Source of the DNA: an uncultured Campylobacter sp.
GTDB lineage: Bacteria; Campylobacterota; Campylobacteria; Campylobacterales; Campylobacteraceae
Direction: 5' to 3'
Assembly (NCBI RefSeq): GCF_938045345.1
Contig: NZ_CALIMS010000033.1
Location: forward strand, 1-45,733
Length of the DNA: 45,733 bases
Shown: positions 24,654 through 32,950 of the stretch, piece after piece
How positions within the stretch are numbered: the stretch's first letter is position 1
Layout: each line of letters opens with the position of its first letter
Position numbers and translations under genes: made by a program
Notes under the pieces: model-generated
What the model was told of the DNA's origin: nothing
Databases searched by the model: none
The model's input: the letters and a program-made list of their open reading frames with translations, nothing else

Positions 24654-25142
24654 ATGAACGATACGAAACCGAGCGAGCCGCTACTAATCATAAAAAGGGC
24701 GAGGCGTTTTTATGGACCTTTTTATGCGGTAGTTAAAATTTTACAATTTTATATCTCCATTATTTTTATAATGCTCGATAAACCTTATGCGCCTATCGCA
24801 GGCTGGGTGATGCTGATCGGTCTTTTTTATACGACGGTTATTCCGAATTGCTTTAAATTTATTGCGTGCTATGATGATCGTATGGTAGTGAAATATTTTT
24901 TCTGGGAAAAAGTTATCATGCTTACAGATATAAAGGAATTCACCGCATATAAAATCCCTATATCATTTAAACAAATTTTAGCCATAAGACTTAAGCCGAA
25001 GATTTATGATATATTGGTTTATCTAGGCTCAATCTCTATACCGATGGACTACATAGCGAGCGATGATTTTGAAAAGCTGAAAATTCTACTAAAAGAACGC
25101 AATGTAAGATATTTCAATTTTAAAAATTTTAAATATGAATAA
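24654..25142 (+). CDS. Hypothetical membrane protein, PH-like layout
   Basis: The 162-residue protein has two hydrophobic helices (about 23-40 and 47-64) followed by a beta-rich cytoplasmic part starting CYDDRMVVKYFFWEKVIML. This layout is seen in small bacterial membrane proteins with a PH-like domain, but I cannot assign a family. AAGGAG precedes the ATG. It is the first of three genes in an AT-rich block, 20 bases before the first lipoprotein gene, so they are probably one operon. Confidence 0.7.
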   Translation: MNDTKPSEPLLIIKRARRFYGPFYAVVKILQFYISIIFIMLDKPYAPIAGWVMLIGLFYTTVIPNCFKFIACYDDRMVVKYFFWEKVIMLTDIKEFTAYKIPISFKQILAIRLKPKIYDILVYLGSISIPMDYIASDDFEKLKILLKERNVRYFNFKNFKYE

Positions 25143-25162
25143 ATTTTATATAAGGAGCGAAA

Positions 25163-25576
25163 ATGGGTTGCTATCGTAGTTATCAAACTATAAAAACAGG
25201 CGGGTATTTTAATTTCGCCATGAAATTTCTTGTTGCAATATTTTTTGCGATTATTCTATTCGGCTGCGACGGTAATGAATGCCGCAACGAATACAATAAT
25301 AAGGCGTTTTCTATTATAACTGATAATTTAAAGGATAAGAAAAATAGAGATTGGACGTGCGGGTCTATTGACAACCATGAATACTTCATAAATTTTTACG
25401 GACCTAGCAACGATGATTTAGAAACTTTATTAAAGAATGTAGCAGAAGCGGCACAAATTCCAAATGTCAAAATTACTATATCGGTTTATGAGAGATATTG
25501 GAAATGGGGCAGCAAAACTCCGCCACCATTTAGCAAGAATATATTAACCGTAAAATTAGACACAAAATCAAATTAA
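25163..25576 (+). CDS. Putative lipoprotein, first tandem paralogue
   Basis: The 137-residue frame has a lipobox ending FGCDG after the hydrophobic run FLVAIFFAIIL. The start at 25163 is supported by AAGGAGCG. A second ATG at 25220 would give a more ordinary signal peptide but lacks a ribosome site. The mature part shares ECRNEYNNKA, WTCG and IPNVKITISVY with the next gene, which points to a tandem duplication. Function is unknown. Codons are AT-rich compared with the housekeeping genes around it. Confidence 0.75.
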   Translation: MGCYRSYQTIKTGGYFNFAMKFLVAIFFAIILFGCDGNECRNEYNNKAFSIITDNLKDKKNRDWTCGSIDNHEYFINFYGPSNDDLETLLKNVAEAAQIPNVKITISVYERYWKWGSKTPPPFSKNILTVKLDTKSN

Positions 25577-25586
25577 GGAAAATGAA

Positions 25587-25970
25587 ATGCTGAAATTTAC
25601 AAAGTGTTTCTTTTTGATAGTCACCGCATTTATATTATTCGGCTGCGACGGTAGGGAATGTCGGAATCAGTATAACGACAAAGCAGAAGAAATAATATTT
25701 GAAAGAATAAGAGATTTAAATCATCTAGGCGGTTCTTGGTCTTGTGGAAAAATTACCGATAGATATGAGAGCATAGTAAACATTTATGGCGCTAGAGATG
25801 ATGATATAAAGTTGCTCTTAAATAATTTTTCAAAAGTTACCGACATACCAAATGTTAAAATCACGATAAATGTTTATAAAGGCATAAGGTTGGCAAATAA
25901 AAATTTACCACCAAATGATGAGCCTATATTAATCTTAAAATTAAATACTCAATCGAGTCAGGCAGAATAA
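25587..25970 (+). CDS. Putative lipoprotein, second tandem paralogue
   Basis: The 127-residue protein has a lipoprotein signal (MLKFTKCFFLIVTAFILFGC) and mature sequence paralogous to the preceding gene: ECRNQYNDKA, SWSCG and IPNVKITINVY align without difficulty. Four or so shared positions include two cysteines beyond the lipid-bearing one, which suggests a disulfide. It starts 10 bases after its paralogue with AAGGAAAA upstream, and is followed by a strong hairpin. Function is unknown. Confidence 0.78.
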   Translation: MLKFTKCFFLIVTAFILFGCDGRECRNQYNDKAEEIIFERIRDLNHLGGSWSCGKITDRYESIVNIYGARDDDIKLLLNNFSKVTDIPNVKITINVYKGIRLANKNLPPNDEPILILKLNTQSSQAE

Positions 25971-25971
25971 A

Positions 25972-25999
25972 ATTTCGGGCGGCATAAACCGCCCGAAAT
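25972..25999. terminator. Convergent terminator, lipoprotein/aldehyde dehydrogenase
   Basis: Perfect 11-base-pair stem (25972-25982 with 25989-25999) with a 6-base loop. In the leftward direction it is followed by TTTATTCT, so it mainly ends the aldehyde dehydrogenase transcript. It lies two bases after the rightward lipoprotein stop and could serve that too. Confidence 0.8.
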
Positions 26000-26012
26000 A
26001 CCACGCTAAGCC

Positions 26013-27479
26013 TTACTGCTCGTAAAAGCCGCTCGGTTTGGAGATCGTGTCGATGTAGATGTTTTTGGTCTGGGTGTAGTGATCCAGGATCATCTTGTGC
26101 GTCTCGCGACCGATGCCCGATTCTTTGTAGCCGCCAAACGGCGCGCCTGCGTGAATCTGGTTGTAGGTATTGACCCACACGCGACCCGTCTCAAGCAGGC
26201 GTGCGACCGTGAGCGCTTTTGCGATGTCGCGCGTAAATACGGCGCCGCCTAGTCCGTAGAGGCTGTCGTTCGCCATGCGGACGAGCTCGTCTTGATCTTT
26301 AAATTTAATCACGACGCCCACAGGACCGAAGATCTCCTCCTGCGCCACGCGCATGTCGTTGCGCACGTCCACGAGTAGCGTAGGCTCGACGAAAGCCTCT
26401 CCCGCGCTATGTCGCTTGCCGCCCACGGCGATCTTAGCGCCCTCTTCTACGCCGATTTTTACGTACTCTAAAATTTTATCGGCTTGCTTTTTGTTGATCT
26501 GGCATCCCATCTGGGTGTTCGGATCGAGCGGATCGCCCACCTTGATGCGCTTAAATTTCTCCACGAGCGCCGGTACGAATTTATCGTAGATGCCCTCCTG
26601 CACGAAAATTCTACTTCCCGCGCAGCAGACCTGGCCTTGGTTGAAAAGAATTCCGAGCTGCACGCCGTCGATCGCAACGTCGAAATCGCAATCGTCAAAG
26701 ATAATATTCGCGCTCTTGCCGCCAAGCTCAAGCGTAGCAGGGATGATCTTTTGCGCCGCGGCTAACGCGATGCCTCTGCCGACCTCGGTAGAGCCCGTAA
26801 ATGCAAGCTTATCGAGCCCTTTGTGAGTGCGGACGAACTCGCCTGCCTTGCTTCCCTTGCCAGTTACGACGTTGATGACGCCCTTTGGAAGTAGCGGCGC
26901 GATTAGGCGGATAAACTCCAAAATGCTAAGGCTGGTCTCGGAGCTTGGCTTAAATACGCACGTATCGCCCGCGGCAAGTAACGGAGCGAGCTTCCACGCG
27001 CCCATCAAAAACGGGAAATTCCAAGGCACGATCTGTCCTACTACGCCGATCGGCTCGCGCAAGACGACGGATAGATAGCGCTCTTTTAGCATATTGGCGC
27101 TGCCCTCCTCGCCCAAGATCACGCCCGCAAAATAGCGGAAATGCTCGATCGACCACGCTACGTCTACCGCGCGCGTCTCGCGGATCGGCTTACCGTTGTC
27201 GATAGTCTCTACGGTCGCGATGAACTCGGCGTTTTGCTCTAGGACGTCGGCGATCTTATTTAGCAGCGCGCTGCGCTCATAAACGCTAGTGCGACGGAAG
27301 CTCTCAAACGCCTTGCGGGCTGCGGCGACCGCTCTATCGACGTCGGCCTTGCTAGCATCTGCGATCTTTGAAATTTTCTCGCCGGTAGCGGGATTAAAAA
27401 CGTCTAGGCTCGCGCCGCCTTCGGCACCCACAAACTCGCCGTCGATGAAAAGCTTATAGCTTGGTTGGATTGTAGCCAT
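26013..27479 (-). CDS. NAD(P)-dependent aldehyde dehydrogenase
   Basis: Aldehyde dehydrogenase of 488 residues oxidising an aldehyde to the carboxylic acid. Key parts are VPWNFPFLMGAWKLAPLLAA near 157, cofactor site FTGSTEVGR near 229, catalytic Glu in TLELGGKSAN, catalytic Cys in FNQGQVCCAGSR, and EEIFGPV. It resembles the acetaldehyde/betaine-aldehyde group, but the substrate cannot be set from sequence. AAGGAGT precedes the ATG. It is a single-gene unit with its own promoter and terminator. Confidence 0.93.
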   Translation of the reverse strand: MATIQPSYKLFIDGEFVGAEGGASLDVFNPATGEKISKIADASKADVDRAVAAARKAFESFRRTSVYERSALLNKIADVLEQNAEFIATVETIDNGKPIRETRAVDVAWSIEHFRYFAGVILGEEGSANMLKERYLSVVLREPIGVVGQIVPWNFPFLMGAWKLAPLLAAGDTCVFKPSSETSLSILEFIRLIAPLLPKGVINVVTGKGSKAGEFVRTHKGLDKLAFTGSTEVGRGIALAAAQKIIPATLELGGKSANIIFDDCDFDVAIDGVQLGILFNQGQVCCAGSRIFVQEGIYDKFVPALVEKFKRIKVGDPLDPNTQMGCQINKKQADKILEYVKIGVEEGAKIAVGGKRHSAGEAFVEPTLLVDVRNDMRVAQEEIFGPVGVVIKFKDQDELVRMANDSLYGLGGAVFTRDIAKALTVARLLETGRVWVNTYNQIHAGAPFGGYKESGIGRETHKMILDHYTQTKNIYIDTISKPSGFYEQ

Positions 27480-27511
27480 GCTTACTCCTTACGTGAAATA
27501 TGACATTCACT

Positions 27512-27517
27512 ATTATA
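27512..27517 (-). promoter_or_regulatory. Probable -10 element, aldehyde dehydrogenase
   Basis: TATAAT on the leftward strand lies about 32 bases before the ATG at 27479, in a short A/T-rich stretch just below GC-rich sequence. Confidence 0.6.
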
Positions 27518-27529
27518 TATCCGCGGCGG

Positions 27530-28030
27530 TTAATGCGGCATAAATTTCGGAGCGAAAATCGGTTAAAATTTCGTAGTGTGTAAATTTAAGAAGTAACGCG
27601 GCGCGTGCGAAATTTTAAAATTTGATCTGCGCGCGCGACAGCGGAGGGTTTGAGGAGTTTTGAAGCCGCGTGAAATTTAAGCCCTCGCGAGCGGCGAAAT
27701 TTCAAAAGGTAACGTTTATGAAACGAGAGCGGAAATTTGGCTACGATAAAATTTCAGAATTCGGCTTTGCTAAATTTTAAAATTCGGTTGCTTTGAAATT
27801 TTAAAATTTAGCTCCGTCGGAATTTTGAACTCGGCTTCGTTAAAATTTTGAAATTTTGTAAGGTAAAATTTTAGAAGCATTTTGCGGAATAAATTTCTAA
27901 AACTATCTTTAGCGGAGCGGGCGGTTTAAATTTACGGCGCACGGCGATCGAGTCCGCACCCGCAGCCCGAAAGGAAGCCTCCGATAAAATTTTAAAATTT
28001 TACGGGATTAAATTTCTAAAGCATTTTTGA
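27530..28030. repeat. A/T-core tandem repeats in a long spacer
   Basis: Left half of a 1-kb gene-free spacer. Five consecutive units of 23 or 24 bases are easy to see at 27737-27760, 27761-27783, 27784-27807, 27808-27830 and 27831-27854. Each starts T(T/C)GGCT- or TTAGCT-like and ends in an A/T core such as AAATTTTAAAAT. Further looser copies extend on both sides. No gene is recognised. Confidence 0.7.
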
Positions 28031-28199
28031 GATGAAATTTCTAAAACTGGCTTTCGCGCAAGCTTTACAAGCCTCTTAACGCTCGCCCGTAAAGCTCGCT
28101 TGGACACTGGGACATCCGAGCAAGACGAAAGTGCGGCGCCGAAAGTAGCCGCAGCTGTTTTGCAAAAGTAGATACAGGCGGCACAACCCGCTTTTGCTC

Positions 28200-28420
28200 G
28201 TAGCTTCTCGGACGCAGAGGGCGTAATCGCTCTGGCATACAGCCCAAGCTCGTGCGCGTAGTTTGGACGCAGGGGGAGGGATAGCTGTTTGCCGTGGCTC
28301 GCACACAACTCAGATGCAGAAGCCTATCACTCTAGCGCACAACTCAGATGCAGGAGTGCAATCGCTTGTGCTGCAACTTAAACGCAGTGATCCAACTGCT
28401 CACGCTGCGGCTCGTTCGGG
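28200..28420. repeat. Degenerate 34-base repeat array
   Basis: The word GA(C/T)GCAG (AACGCAG in the last copy) begins at 28211, 28266, 28313, 28347 and 28381. The last three copies are exactly 34 bases apart, and the two best share CACAACTCAGATGCAG. Sequence between them also drifts in parallel (AATCGCT-type words). It is too degenerate for CRISPR and no cas gene is near. Short frames cross it in several phases, none with a ribosome site. Confidence 0.6.
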
Positions 28421-28508
28421 CTGGAAATTAAATCCCGCGTGCGAAGTTTCCGTCGCAGCAAGGCTATGCGCAGGCTTTTATAGCCGAGAGATCAAACCGC
28501 TTAAAATT

Positions 28509-29258
28509 TTAAAATTTAGGCTCGAAAAAGGTCTCTTCGTGGATGTTGGCAAAGGCGGCTTGCAGGCTGATAAAAAACCTCGGATGGGCCTTTTCGTACT
28601 GCGCTAAAAGCTCCTTTGTAGCGGCGCGAGCGGTGGGTTCCTTGCCGCCGTATTGCCTCGCGGGACAGACATCCTCCTCGCGCATGATCGGAAGCTCGTT
28701 ATCTCTGGCACAGGCGGCGATTTGGCGCTCGCGCGTGAGAATGAACGGACGGATGATCACAAGCCCGTTTTCGGCGACATAGCGCGGAGCGAGGGTGCGC
28801 AGCGCGCCGTTGAAGGTAAAATTCATAAAAAAGCTCTCCGCGGCGTCGTCGAGGTGGTGGGCGATGGCGATCTTATTAAAGCCGTGCTCAAGCGCGTAGG
28901 AGTAGATGTATCCGCGCCTCATACGCGAGCAAAAGCTGCAAAACGTGGTGTTTGCGCGGATCTTTTCCTTGCCGAATTCAAAAATTTTAGTATCGATTAT
29001 CTCGTAGGGGATCTCGTGCTCTTTAAAATGCGCGCTTATCTCGCGCAGATCCTCGCCGATGCCGTAGGTGACGGTGACAGCTCGAAACTCCCAATCTAGC
29101 GGGCTTACGCTTTGGAAGTGCTTCAGCACGTGCGCCAGGCTCATGCTGTCTTTACCGCCGCTAAGAGCTAGTAAAATTTTATCGCCGCGCTCGAACATCT
29201 TGTATTTGGCGTTGGTTTGTCCGACGCGGCGAAGTAGCTTTTTGGAGAGGTTTATCAT
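28509..29258 (-). CDS. ttcA: tRNA 2-thiocytidine synthetase TtcA
   Basis: ATP-dependent, iron-sulfur enzyme that thiolates cytidine 32 of certain tRNAs. The PP-loop is ALSGGKDSMSL near 33. The cluster cysteines are in FCSFCSRMR near 116-119, with a third in DVCPARQ near 199. The 249-residue length is normal. Its start overlaps mtn by 4 bases, making it the last gene of the leftward fabD-mtn-ttcA run. The same order occurs in C. jejuni as I recall it. Confidence 0.92.
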   Translation of the reverse strand: MINLSKKLLRRVGQTNAKYKMFERGDKILLALSGGKDSMSLAHVLKHFQSVSPLDWEFRAVTVTYGIGEDLREISAHFKEHEIPYEIIDTKIFEFGKEKIRANTTFCSFCSRMRRGYIYSYALEHGFNKIAIAHHLDDAAESFFMNFTFNGALRTLAPRYVAENGLVIIRPFILTRERQIAACARDNELPIMREEDVCPARQYGGKEPTARAATKELLAQYEKAHPRFFISLQAAFANIHEETFFEPKF

Positions 29259-29953
29259 AACCTTTCGATCATTTTTAGGACAAAATTTGCGCTCGTCTGC
29301 GCGCTTTTTACCATAAACTCGTCAAAATCGAACTCGGCTTTGTGTCCCGCCTCGTCGCTTATCGCGCGCAGCACGCAAAACGGTACGCTCAGCGCGTCGC
29401 ACACCTGCGCTACGCTAGCCCCCTCCATCTCGACCGCGCTCGCGTCAAACGTCCGCTCGATCCAGCTCTTGCGCTCCTCGCTGCTTACGAACTGATCGCC
29501 GCTAGCGATGATGCCAGATTTTAGCGTGATGCCTAGCTGCTCGGCGACGCTTTGCGCGATGGAATTTAACTTCGCGTCGGTTTGGACTGAAATTTTACTT
29601 CCAGGCACGAATCCGTGCGGATGCCCAAATGCCGTGATGTCCAGATCGTGCTGCACGAGCGAGGTAGCGTATAAAATTTCGCCGATCTTAATGCCGCGCT
29701 TCAAAGCTCCCGCAACGCCCGTAAAAATGAGCGCGCGCGCGCCGAATTTCTCGATCATGACCGTAGCCGTTAGAGCGGAATTTACCTTGCCGATCTTCGA
29801 ATATGCGATCACTAGATCGTGACCGTTAAGCTTGGCGGCGTAGAATTTATTATTCGCATGCTCTACGGCCTCCACGCTCACGCCCCGCTCGCGCAGTGCG
29901 GACAATAGCGGCTCGATCTCTTCGGGCATAGCCCCTAAGATCGCTACTTTCAT
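29255..29953 (-). CDS. mtn: MTA/SAH (aminofutalosine) nucleosidase
   Basis: Nucleosidase that splits 5'-methylthioadenosine and S-adenosylhomocysteine; in Campylobacter it also acts on 6-amino-6-deoxyfutalosine in menaquinone synthesis. The 232 residues begin VAILGAMPEEIEPLL and contain TGVAGAL, ASGDQFVSS and the substrate site AVEMEGASVAQVC with its glutamate, followed by RAISDEAG with the catalytic aspartate. It overlaps both fabD and ttcA by 4 bases, so the three are translationally coupled. Confidence 0.94.
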   Translation of the reverse strand: MKVAILGAMPEEIEPLLSALRERGVSVEAVEHANNKFYAAKLNGHDLVIAYSKIGKVNSALTATVMIEKFGARALIFTGVAGALKRGIKIGEILYATSLVQHDLDITAFGHPHGFVPGSKISVQTDAKLNSIAQSVAEQLGITLKSGIIASGDQFVSSEERKSWIERTFDASAVEMEGASVAQVCDALSVPFCVLRAISDEAGHKAEFDFDEFMVKSAQTSANFVLKMIERL

Positions 29954-30894
29954 CCATTCTCCTTTGCAAATTTCAGAAACTCGTCTAGGCTCGCAAGATC
30001 CGTGATGCTAAAGGTCGGCTTTTGCGTGATCTTTTTGTTTATCCCTTTTAAAACCGCCGCGCCGAACTCGACGAAGCAGTCCGCCTCGCCCTCGTAATTT
30101 TTGATGCTTTGCTTGTAAAGCACGGGGCCGATAAGCTGGGCTTTAAGCAGTTCTAGCGCTTCGGATTTCGTCGTGTATGCGCGCGCCGTGGCGTTAGCGA
30201 CGACTGGAGCGAAACTCTCTTTTAACGCGGGGCGTAAAAATTCCAAAAGCTCGTCGCTAGCACTCCCTAGCATCGGGCAGTGGCTCGCGACGCTCATATT
30301 CAGTAGCATTGCGCGCTTTGCGCCCGCGGCTTTAAACTCGCCCTCGAGTGCTGCGAGATCATCTTTTTTGCCCGCGACTACGATCTGCCCGTCGCAGTTA
30401 TAATTCGCCGCCCAAACCTGCTTGCCTGCGCTCGTCGCATCTGCGCAAATTTTTTCGACCGCCTCGTCGGCAAGAGCCAAGATCACCATCATTCCAGCGC
30501 CTTTGCCCTCGCAGGCGCTCTGCATTAGCCTGCCACGAATATTTACTAGCTTTAGCATCTGCTTCGGCTCTATTCCTCCCGCAGCGCTTAGCGCGCTAAA
30601 CTCGCCCAGCGAATGGCCAAGCAAAAACTGCGGAGCGATGCTAAGCTTTTCTTGATCCGCTCTTGCTTGCAGCGCCGCAAGCGCCATCATAGAATTTAAT
30701 GCAATCGCGGGTTGCGTAAATTCCGAAACGTCGAGCTTGTCGCCGGGCTCAAACAGTAAATTTTTAAAATCGATGCCGGTAAAGTCTGAAGCCTCATCCA
30801 AAAGTGCGCGCGTAGAGGCGAAGTTTTCGTAAAACTTCCTGCCCATGCCTACACTTTGGCAGCCCTGCCCCGGGAAGATAAAAGCAAATTTCAT
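29950..30894 (-). CDS. fabD: Malonyl-CoA:ACP transacylase
   Basis: FabD moves malonyl groups from CoA to acyl carrier protein for fatty acid synthesis. The N-terminal FPGQGCQSVGMG and the nucleophile elbow GHSLGEFSAL near 94 are diagnostic, with the later VASHCPML segment carrying the active-site histidine. The length of 314 residues is normal. It lies 9 bases after slyD and overlaps mtn by 4 bases. Confidence 0.96.
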   Translation of the reverse strand: MKFAFIFPGQGCQSVGMGRKFYENFASTRALLDEASDFTGIDFKNLLFEPGDKLDVSEFTQPAIALNSMMALAALQARADQEKLSIAPQFLLGHSLGEFSALSAAGGIEPKQMLKLVNIRGRLMQSACEGKGAGMMVILALADEAVEKICADATSAGKQVWAANYNCDGQIVVAGKKDDLAALEGEFKAAGAKRAMLLNMSVASHCPMLGSASDELLEFLRPALKESFAPVVANATARAYTTKSEALELLKAQLIGPVLYKQSIKNYEGEADCFVEFGAAVLKGINKKITQKPTFSITDLASLDEFLKFAKENG

Positions 30895-30903
30895 AAAAAA
30901 GTC

Positions 30904-31551
30904 CTAATGCTTGTGATGGTGCCCGCCGCAGCACTCGTGATCTTTTTCGTGATCGTGGCCTCCGCAGCATTCATGACCGTCTGCATGTCCATGGCCTCCG
31001 CAACACTCGTGATCCTCTGCGTGATCGTGTCCGTGTCCGCCGCAGCACTCATGCCCCTCGTGATGGTTGTGTCCGCAGCCGCAGCTGTACGCACCCTCCG
31101 GCTGCCCGGTAAGAATTTCGTCCGCCGTCGCTTCGCGGTTCTCGACGATTTTTACGTTAAATTCCAGCTCCTTGCCCGCGAATGGATGGTTAAAGTCGAT
31201 GGTAACATCCTGCTCGCCGATAGCTTTGACGCTCACGCGGGTAGTCGCGCCGTCCTCCGCCTGACCGAAAAGCTCCATGCCCACCGCCAGATCGATACCC
31301 GCAAACTGCTCTTTAGGCAGGATCTGCACGGCGTCCTGCTTATACTCACCGACCCCGTCGCTCGGGCTTATGCGAACCGTTTTGCTCTCGCCTGCTTGTA
31401 GATTTAAAATTTCATCTTCCAGCTTTTGGATGATTTGATCTTTGCCGCTAAGAAAGGCGATCGGGTCGGAGTTTAAATTTGACTCTAAAATTTCGCCGGT
31501 TTTACCGTCTTTTAGCTCATAATGCATCTTTATAACTCGGTTGTTAGCCAT
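30904..31551 (-). CDS. slyD: SlyD-type FKBP prolyl isomerase with Cys/His-rich tail
   Basis: FKBP-type peptidyl-prolyl isomerase and chaperone of the SlyD class (215 residues). Residues 1-145 contain the split FKBP core and insert-in-flap domain, with FNHPFAGKELEFNVK closing it. The tail from about 156 has four near-identical HECCGGH units spaced by His/Asp-rich linkers and ends HHHKH. This is an unusually regular metal-binding tail. In E. coli and H. pylori, SlyD tails bind nickel and assist hydrogenase or urease assembly, so nickel or zinc handling is likely. It lies between cpoB and fabD, as in C. jejuni from memory. Confidence 0.94.
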   Translation of the reverse strand: MANNRVIKMHYELKDGKTGEILESNLNSDPIAFLSGKDQIIQKLEDEILNLQAGESKTVRISPSDGVGEYKQDAVQILPKEQFAGIDLAVGMELFGQAEDGATTRVSVKAIGEQDVTIDFNHPFAGKELEFNVKIVENREATADEILTGQPEGAYSCGCGHNHHEGHECCGGHGHDHAEDHECCGGHGHADGHECCGGHDHEKDHECCGGHHHKH

Positions 31552-31601
31552 AGTTTTCTCCTATTTAAAATTTTATTTTTGATTTTGTATTTAAATTTAG
31601 G

Positions 31602-32432
31602 TTATCTAGTGGGCGCGGCTTTAGCTTCTTTGGAATCCGGGTATGAAGCTTTTAGCGCTTTGTAGAATTTATCTGCGCTGTCTTTATCGCCGATCTTATC
31701 GAAGCTGATCGCGGTGTGATAGAGTAGCTTTGGGGTGTAGTCTTGGCTCTCATTGTGCGAGATGCTCTTTTTATAGTAGTTTATCGCTTCTGCGTATGAG
31801 CCGGAAAAATATGAAATTTCGCCCAGCATATAGTTTGCCTTAGCGGGCTTGTAGTTCTTAGATACTAAATAATTATAGCGCTCTTTTGCGCCGGAATAGT
31901 CTTTTTTGGCATATAAAGCGTCAGCCTCTTTCAATACTGAAGCTTGATCTTTTGATTTAAAATCGGAGTCTGATTTTGTACTAGCAGGGACTGAAGCAAT
32001 ACCTGCGTCTAATTCAGCGTTTTTTTTTACGCTGCCGCCGCTACCTAATTTTTTATTGATTTCAGCAATTTGGGCTTTTATAGTTGCGATATCTCGTTTC
32101 ATCTGATCTAGCTCACTGTTGCCTTGGCTTTTGCCGGTAGCGCGAATTTCTAGATCCGCTACCCTGTTTTCCAGGTTCGAAATTTTAGAATTTGTTCCTT
32201 CAAGGACGCTTCGCAAACCTTCGACACTCTCGCGTGTATTATCTACACTAGTTTGCATCTCGCTTATACGCTTGCGGTTATCGCGCAATACTTGTTCGTT
32301 TTCAGTTAACCCGTAAGAGCTACCTGAATCAATATTGCCAGCATCAAATGCGGAAGTTTCTGCATTTAAAAAAGTGGCAGCTCCCAAAAGAGCCGCCACC
32401 GTGAAATTTTTAAATTTCAAATTAGAATCCAA
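31602..32432 (-). CDS. cpoB: Tol-Pal system TPR protein CpoB/YbgF
   Basis: Periplasmic protein of 276 residues with a signal peptide ending in LNAET, a coiled coil (about 45-130, with EMQTSVDNTRESVEGL-type heptads), a short linker, and C-terminal TPR repeats (about 165-270) including AKANYMLGEISYFSGSYAEA. The family links Tol-Pal constriction to peptidoglycan synthesis. The start is a TTG overlapping the pal stop by 11 bases; a second TTG four codons later is equally possible, as neither has a clear ribosome site. Confidence 0.9.
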   Translation of the reverse strand: MDSNLKFKNFTVAALLGAATFLNAETSAFDAGNIDSGSSYGLTENEQVLRDNRKRISEMQTSVDNTRESVEGLRSVLEGTNSKISNLENRVADLEIRATGKSQGNSELDQMKRDIATIKAQIAEINKKLGSGGSVKKNAELDAGIASVPASTKSDSDFKSKDQASVLKEADALYAKKDYSGAKERYNYLVSKNYKPAKANYMLGEISYFSGSYAEAINYYKKSISHNESQDYTPKLLYHTAISFDKIGDKDSADKFYKALKASYPDSKEAKAAPTR

Positions 32433-32895
32433 CTTTGAATTCGTCGCGTCTGTTTTGAGCGTCGCACTCTTTAGAATGCTCTGTGCAAGCCATATTGCTC
32501 TCGCCGTAGCTTACTACGGAAATTCTGCTCTCATTTACGCCCTGAGCAACCAATGCGTCTTTAGCTGCAGTGGCTCTCTTTAGACCAAGAGCATAGTTGT
32601 ACTCATCAGAACCCCACTCATCGCAGTTACCCTCAACTTTAACGGTTAGAGACTCTGCGCCTGCTTGGTTGAATAAAGCTGCGTTATTATTGATTGTGCC
32701 TTGCTGATCGGCTCTAATATTAAATTTATCAAAGTCGAAATAAACAGTACCAACTTCACTTTGGATCTGAGATGCCAAAGCAGCTAGTCTATCTGCATTA
32801 CTTGTGCTTGTAGTATCGGCCTCTGGGGTCTTTTTAGAACAACCGCTCAATAATAGAGCAGCAACTGCTATCGAAGATAAAACTAAATGTTTCAT
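32422..32895 (-). CDS. pal: Peptidoglycan-associated lipoprotein Pal
   Basis: Outer-membrane lipoprotein of 157 residues. The signal MKHLVLSSIAVAALLLSGC ends in a lipobox Cys19. The OmpA-type domain (about 50-155) has TVYFDFDKFNI and GNCDEWGSDEYNYALGLKRA, the peptidoglycan-binding region, then VVSYGES. It anchors the outer membrane to the wall and partners TolB. AAAGGAT precedes the ATG. About 55 A/T-rich bases separate it from tolB. Confidence 0.96.
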   Translation of the reverse strand: MKHLVLSSIAVAALLLSGCSKKTPEADTTSTSNADRLAALASQIQSEVGTVYFDFDKFNIRADQQGTINNNAALFNQAGAESLTVKVEGNCDEWGSDEYNYALGLKRATAAKDALVAQGVNESRISVVSYGESNMACTEHSKECDAQNRRDEFKVGF

Positions 32896-32950
32896 TTTCT
32901 ATCCTTTCAAAAAAAATTGAAGTCATTATATCACGAGATTTTTTAATATT

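Noticed and set aside
28200..28420. CRISPR array
   Set aside because: Repeat copies share only about 7-16 bases, spacing varies outside the last three units, and no cas gene is present.
28060..28508. Small overlapping frames in the 28-kb spacer as genes
   Set aside because: Several phases are open over the same degenerate repeats, none has a ribosome site, and the translations are Ser/Arg/Ala-rich without motifs.
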